Of a stretch of DNA of 7,335 bases, positions 4,997-7,335 are shown piece by piece. The stretch is from NCBI RefSeq assembly GCF_004138495.1, contig NZ_ML142861.1:32141-39475 (forward strand), read 5' to 3'. The notes under the pieces were generated by a model. That model worked only from the letters and a program-made list of their open reading frames with translations. It searched no databases and was not told where the DNA came from. Position 1 is the stretch's first letter. Each line of letters starts with the position of its first letter. Source of the stretch: Phytoactinopolyspora endophytica (GTDB taxonomy: Bacteria; Actinomycetota; Actinomycetes; Jiangellales; Jiangellaceae). The position numbers and the translations under genes were made by a program.

Positions 4997-5677
4997 GTGC
5001 ATGATGGACCAGTGGACACGGACGGTGCGATAGAAACCCAGGCAGCGGGCGGTCGAGTGCGGATGACCGGCAAGCAACGACGGGAGCAGCTACTCGATAT
5101 CGGCCGCGCTCTGTTCGCCGAACGAGGCTTCGACGGCACGTCGATCGAGGAGATCGCCACCCGTGCGAAGGTCTCCAAGCCGGTCGTCTACGAACATTTC
5201 GGCGGCAAGGAGGGCCTCTACGCCGTCGTGGTGGACCGAGAGATGGAAGGTCTGCTGAACAGCATCACCACGGCGCTGAACTCCGACAGCCATCCACGGG
5301 TCCTGCTCGAACGTGCGGCGCTGGCACTGCTGGACTACATCGAGACCTCGACCGACGGTTTCCGCATTCTGGTGCGGGACTCGCCCGTCGCGCAATCCAC
5401 CGGCGGGTTCGCCAGCCTGATCTCCGACGCGGCAAGTCAGGTGGAGTACCTGCTCGCCGCGGAGTTCACCTCACGCGGGTTCGATGCCCGGTACGCCCCG
5501 ATGTACTCACAGATGTTGGTCGGCATGGTCGCGCTCACGGGGCAGTGGTGGCTCGACGTACGCCATCCGGATAAGACCGCGGTCGCCGCACATCTGGTCA
5601 ACCTTTGCTGGAACGGCCTGACGGGTCTGGAGCAGGCCCCCGCCCTCAACGGCTCCGCCGACGCTACCCTGCCGTGA
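4997..5677 (+). CDS. TetR/AcrR-family transcriptional regulator (Rv1019/SCO3121-like)
   Basis: The 226-residue product has a classic TetR N-terminal DNA-binding domain at about 25-75: REQLLDIGRALFAERGFDGT, then SIEEIATRAKVSKPVVYEHF and GGKEGLYAVV. The helical C-terminal ligand and dimerisation domain (80-215) includes RILVRDSP and QWWLDVRHPDKTAVAAHLVN. From memory this closely resembles the regulator encoded beside glmU in mycobacteria and streptomycetes (Rv1019 and SCO3121 types); here it sits 4.4 kb from glmU. The start is uncertain: GTG 4997 gives the longest frame, but no candidate has a clear Shine-Dalgarno, and GTG 5012, GTG 5057 or ATG 5063 are possible; the conserved domain begins near MTGKQRR (residue 23). 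It is divergent from the mgtE leader and convergent with tam, its stop lying inside the shared terminator. The ligand is unknown. Confidence 0.9.
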   Translation: MHDGPVDTDGAIETQAAGGRVRMTGKQRREQLLDIGRALFAERGFDGTSIEEIATRAKVSKPVVYEHFGGKEGLYAVVVDREMEGLLNSITTALNSDSHPRVLLERAALALLDYIETSTDGFRILVRDSPVAQSTGGFASLISDAASQVEYLLAAEFTSRGFDARYAPMYSQMLVGMVALTGQWWLDVRHPDKTAVAAHLVNLCWNGLTGLEQAPALNGSADATLP

Positions 5678-5732
5678 TCATCAACGGTGAGACCGGTCAT
5701 GGCGCGGCCAGCGGTTGATGATCACGGCAGGG
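5667..5732. terminator. Shared hairpin terminator between tetR and tam, containing both stop codons
   Basis: CCCTGCCGTGATCATCAAC (5667-5685) and its exact complement (5714-5732) form a perfect 19-bp stem with a 28-nt loop. The tetR stop (5675-5677) lies in the left arm and the tam stop (5722-5724) in the right arm. Both proteins therefore end in Leu-Pro encoded by the arms. There is no U tract. A bidirectional terminator or mRNA 3'-end protector is the likely role. Confidence 0.75.
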
Positions 5733-6492
5733 GGCGCTGGGTGACGGCGAAGATCCGGCGGTAGGGCAGGATGCTCCCGTGCCGGCCGGCGGGATACGCG
5801 CGGCGCAGCCGGTCCCGGAACAGTTCGACGAACTCCGCTGATTCCGCGTCGTCGAGTTGCGCCAGAACGGGCCGCAGCGCACTGCCCCGCAGCCACTCCA
5901 GCACGTCGTCCGGGCCGTCCAGCAGGTGGTGGTACGTGGACTCCCACACCTCGGCCGTGAGACCGGCGTCGAGCACCGCGTTCAGGTATTCGGCGGGCGT
6001 GTGCGCGAACGGCCAGGTCACATCGAGCCGTTCCGACCACGGGGGCAACGCGGCCAGGTCGCGCAGCTCGGTGTGCGACGGCTCGGAGAAGTTGCCCGGG
6101 ATCTGGAAGGCGAACCAACCACCCGGAGCGACGAACGAGGCGAGTCGCGGCAGCAACGCCAGGTGACCGGGCACCCATTGCAGGGTGGCATTGCTGAGCA
6201 GGACGTCCACGGGGCCATCGGGCGCCCAGGTGCGCAGGTCGGCGTGGACGAACTCCACCCGCTCGTGTCCCTGTTCGGCTGCGCGCGCCTGCTGAATCAT
6301 CTCCGGCGACGAGTCGACGCCGACGATGCGGGCCTCCGGCCAGCGCCGAGCCAGCCCGGCCGTCAAGCCGCCCGGGCCGCAGCCCAGATCGACCACGCTC
6401 GCTGGCCGCTGCGCCCCGACTCGCGCCACCAGGTCATGGAACGGCCGGGCGCGCTGGTCACCATAGATCAGGTATTGCTGCGGATCCCACAT
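5722..6492 (-). CDS. tam: Trans-aconitate 2-methyltransferase
   Basis: The 256-residue product fits class I SAM-dependent methyltransferases and the Tam family in length and sequence. It opens with MWDPQQYLIYGDQRARPFHDL, the family's typical start. Motif I VDLGCGPGGLT (34-44) binds SAM, the acidic D60 at the end of VGVD binds the ribose, HADL (84-87) binds adenine, and LLSNATLQWV (98-107) is motif IV. IPGNF (131-135) and the late HGSILPYRRIFAV (238-250) are further Tam features. The enzyme uses SAM to methyl-esterify trans-aconitate, a spontaneous inhibitory isomer formed from cis-aconitate in the TCA cycle, in the cytoplasm. Start: ATG 6492 has AGGAGAGG (6508-6501) 8 nt upstream. It is divergent from a marR gene whose operator lies about 120 bp upstream, so that regulator may also control it. 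A related small-acid methyltransferase cannot be excluded. Confidence 0.9.
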   Translation of the reverse strand: MWDPQQYLIYGDQRARPFHDLVARVGAQRPASVVDLGCGPGGLTAGLARRWPEARIVGVDSSPEMIQQARAAEQGHERVEFVHADLRTWAPDGPVDVLLSNATLQWVPGHLALLPRLASFVAPGGWFAFQIPGNFSEPSHTELRDLAALPPWSERLDVTWPFAHTPAEYLNAVLDAGLTAEVWESTYHHLLDGPDDVLEWLRGSALRPVLAQLDDAESAEFVELFRDRLRRAYPAGRHGSILPYRRIFAVTQRPLP

Positions 6493-6614
6493 GCGCGTTT
6501 CCTCTCCTCACCCCGCAGATGCCAGACACCACCGCCGGCCACCAGCCGATATCGCCACACCCATAGCCACATCGGCACCGTCCGCGGCCCGCTGACAGCC
6601 CGCACCTCCGAATT

Positions 6615-6632
6615 TATCTTGACGTCAAGATA
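6615..6632. promoter_or_regulatory. Primary MarR-type operator, perfect palindrome
   Basis: TATCTTGACGTCAAGATA is a perfect 18-bp palindrome in the tam/marR divergent region, of the length and symmetry typical of MarR-family operators. It lies 22 bp upstream of the marR -35 box and about 120 bp upstream of the tam start. Confidence 0.7.
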
Positions 6633-6649
6633 CATACTCGCGGACTAAC

Positions 6650-6667
6650 TTCCTTGAAGTCAAGATT
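6650..6667. promoter_or_regulatory. Second MarR-type operator overlapping the marR promoter
   Basis: TTCCTTGAAGTCAAGATT matches the upstream 18-bp palindrome at 14 of 18 positions and keeps the CTTGA/TCAAG arms. The centres are 35 bp apart. It covers the proposed marR -35 box, so occupancy would block transcription: autorepression is inferred. Confidence 0.6.
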
Positions 6668-6682
6668 CTTGGCCCGTAAAGT
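6654..6682 (+). promoter_or_regulatory. Candidate leaderless promoter of marR
   Basis: TTGAAG (6654-6659), a 17-bp spacer and TAAAGT (6677-6682), each 4 of 6 consensus, place the RNA start at or next to 6690, the G of the GTG codon. No Shine-Dalgarno at usable spacing is present, as expected for a leaderless mRNA. Confidence 0.45.
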
Positions 6683-6689
6683 CCAAGGC

Positions 6690-7190
6690 GTGTCCACAGA
6701 TGAGGTCGACCGGCTGGTCCAGGCATGGCGACGAGAGCGGCCCGACCTGGACATCCGCCCGATGGAGGTGCTCTCCCGGGTCAGCCGCCTCGCGCGCCAC
6801 CTCGACCGGGCCAGACGCACGGCTTTCGCCGCCCACGGGCTGGAACCATGGGAGTTCGACGTCCTCGCCGCCTTGCGCCGCGCCGGCCCGCCGTACGAGC
6901 TCTCACCCGGAACCCTGCTCGCCCAGACACTGGTCACCAGCGGCACCATGACGACGCGCGTGGACAAGCTCACCGCACGTGGCCTCGTCACCCGCCGTCG
7001 TGACGAGCAGGATCGCCGCGCCGTCCAGGTCGCGCTGACCGACATGGGGCGCACCGCCGTGGACGCTGCCCTGGACAGCCTGCTGGCCCACGAGCGCGAG
7101 ATCCTCGCCGACATCGACGACACTGACCAAACCGCGCTGGCCCGCTTGCTCCGCACTCTCGTGCTGCCGTTCGACGACGTCGAAGACTAA
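6690..7190 (+). CDS. MarR-family transcriptional regulator
   Basis: From GTG 6690 the product has 166 residues, normal for MarR. It reads DEVDRLVQAWRRERPDLDIRPMEVLSRVSRLARHLDRAR in its N-terminal dimerisation helices (4-42), then LEPWEFDVLAALRRAGPPYELSPGTL (51-76). The winged-helix core is AQTLVTSGTMTTRVDKLTARGLVTRR (78-103), with recognition helix SGTMTTRVDKL and a wing DEQDRRAVQVALT (105-117) carrying the conserved Arg pair. A C-terminal dimerisation helix follows. There is no cysteine, which argues against OhrR-like thiol sensing. The frame opens at TTG 6654, but that lies in the operator and promoter, so GTG 6690 is preferred. Two operator copies upstream suggest autorepression and possible control of divergent tam. 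The ligand is not evident. Confidence 0.9.
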   Translation: MSTDEVDRLVQAWRRERPDLDIRPMEVLSRVSRLARHLDRARRTAFAAHGLEPWEFDVLAALRRAGPPYELSPGTLLAQTLVTSGTMTTRVDKLTARGLVTRRRDEQDRRAVQVALTDMGRTAVDAALDSLLAHEREILADIDDTDQTALARLLRTLVLPFDDVED

Positions 7191-7198
7191 GAGGTCGC

Positions 7199-7215
7199 AC
7201 GGAGTGGGACTCCGT
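7199..7215 (+). terminator. Compact hairpin terminator after marR
   Basis: ACGGAGT-GGG-ACTCCGT is a perfect 7-bp stem with a 3-nt loop, starting 9 nt after the marR stop. No U tract follows. Confidence 0.5.
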
Positions 7216-7245
7216 TGAAGCGAGCGAGGCATCCGGTCGCGGTGT

Positions 7246-7287
7246 CTACCGACGTTATCAAAGCTATAGCCTCGATAACGTCGGTAG
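7246..7287. terminator. Perfect 14-bp inverted repeat, probable bidirectional terminator
   Basis: CTACCGACGTTATC (7246-7259) and GATAACGTCGGTAG (7274-7287) are perfect arms around a 14-nt centre that contains the small palindrome GCTATAGC (7263-7270). No U tract is present. Its form matches the hairpins at the two other tail-to-tail junctions in this window, so a terminator shared with a minus-strand gene to the right is the favoured reading; an operator is possible. Confidence 0.45.
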
Positions 7288-7310
7288 TTCGAGGGTGCGC
7301 CAGACTCCCA

Positions 7311-7335
7311 TCACTGATCGTCGTCGTCAGGCGTC
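7311..7335 (-). CDS. Possible C-terminal end of a minus-strand gene
   Basis: Read from the right edge, the frame gives T-P-D-D-D-D-Q followed by TGA at 7313-7311. An acidic C-terminal tail and the long hairpin just beyond it would fit the end of a gene convergent with marR. Only seven codons are visible, so this is a guess from context. Confidence 0.2.

Noticed and set aside
6654..6689. TTG 6654 as the marR start
   Set aside because: The TTG is the -35/operator half-site, no ribosome-binding site precedes it, and the added 12 residues do not look like MarR.
1..7335. CRISPR array, insertion sequence, toxin-antitoxin or phage-defence system
   Set aside because: No regular repeats and spacers, no transposase, and no nuclease-helicase pair were seen; the two-HTH protein alone does not make a defence locus.

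Overview
The window is about 7.3 kb of GC-rich DNA whose codon use, gene families and mostly U-tract-free terminators point to a high-GC actinobacterium; the genus cannot be fixed from the sequence alone. All calls come from reading translations, motifs and inverted repeats by eye, with no database search.

Left edge (1-700): the first 107 codons of glmU on the minus strand, then a tRNA-Gln(UUG) gene on the same strand with a short U-tailed terminator. Next (646-1566) is a minus-strand gene for a two-HTH protein with a LAGLIDADG-like C-terminal region, apparently read as a leaderless mRNA and closed by a hairpin. A 326-bp divergent spacer separates it from a plus-strand acyl-CoA delta-9-type desaturase (1881-2930), which has two tandem palindromic boxes resembling TetR-family operators upstream.

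Centre (2944-4980): a complete minus-strand Mg2+ transport unit. It has a promoter, an M-box (ykoK-type) magnesium riboswitch, a candidate SD-masking stem, two small ORFs with strong Shine-Dalgarno sequences, an 11-bp hairpin buried in the second small ORF, and the mgtE channel gene. The second small ORF overlaps the mgtE start as GTGA. This layered leader is the most interesting part of the window.

Right side (4997-7335): a TetR regulator divergent from the M-box leader, convergent with a trans-aconitate methyltransferase (tam). Divergent from tam is a MarR regulator with two copies of a palindromic operator and a promoter that would start its mRNA exactly at a GTG codon. The window ends in a perfect 14-bp inverted repeat and possibly the tail of another minus-strand gene.

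Themes: most genes carry cis-regulation visible in the sequence (riboswitch, operator pairs, two leaderless promoters). The two certain tail-to-tail junctions each hold one long shared hairpin, and a third such hairpin at the right edge hints at a third junction. The TetR resembles the regulator usually found next to glmU in actinobacteria, so the block between tRNA-Gln and TetR (about 570-4980) may be a lineage-specific insertion or rearrangement; this is inference.
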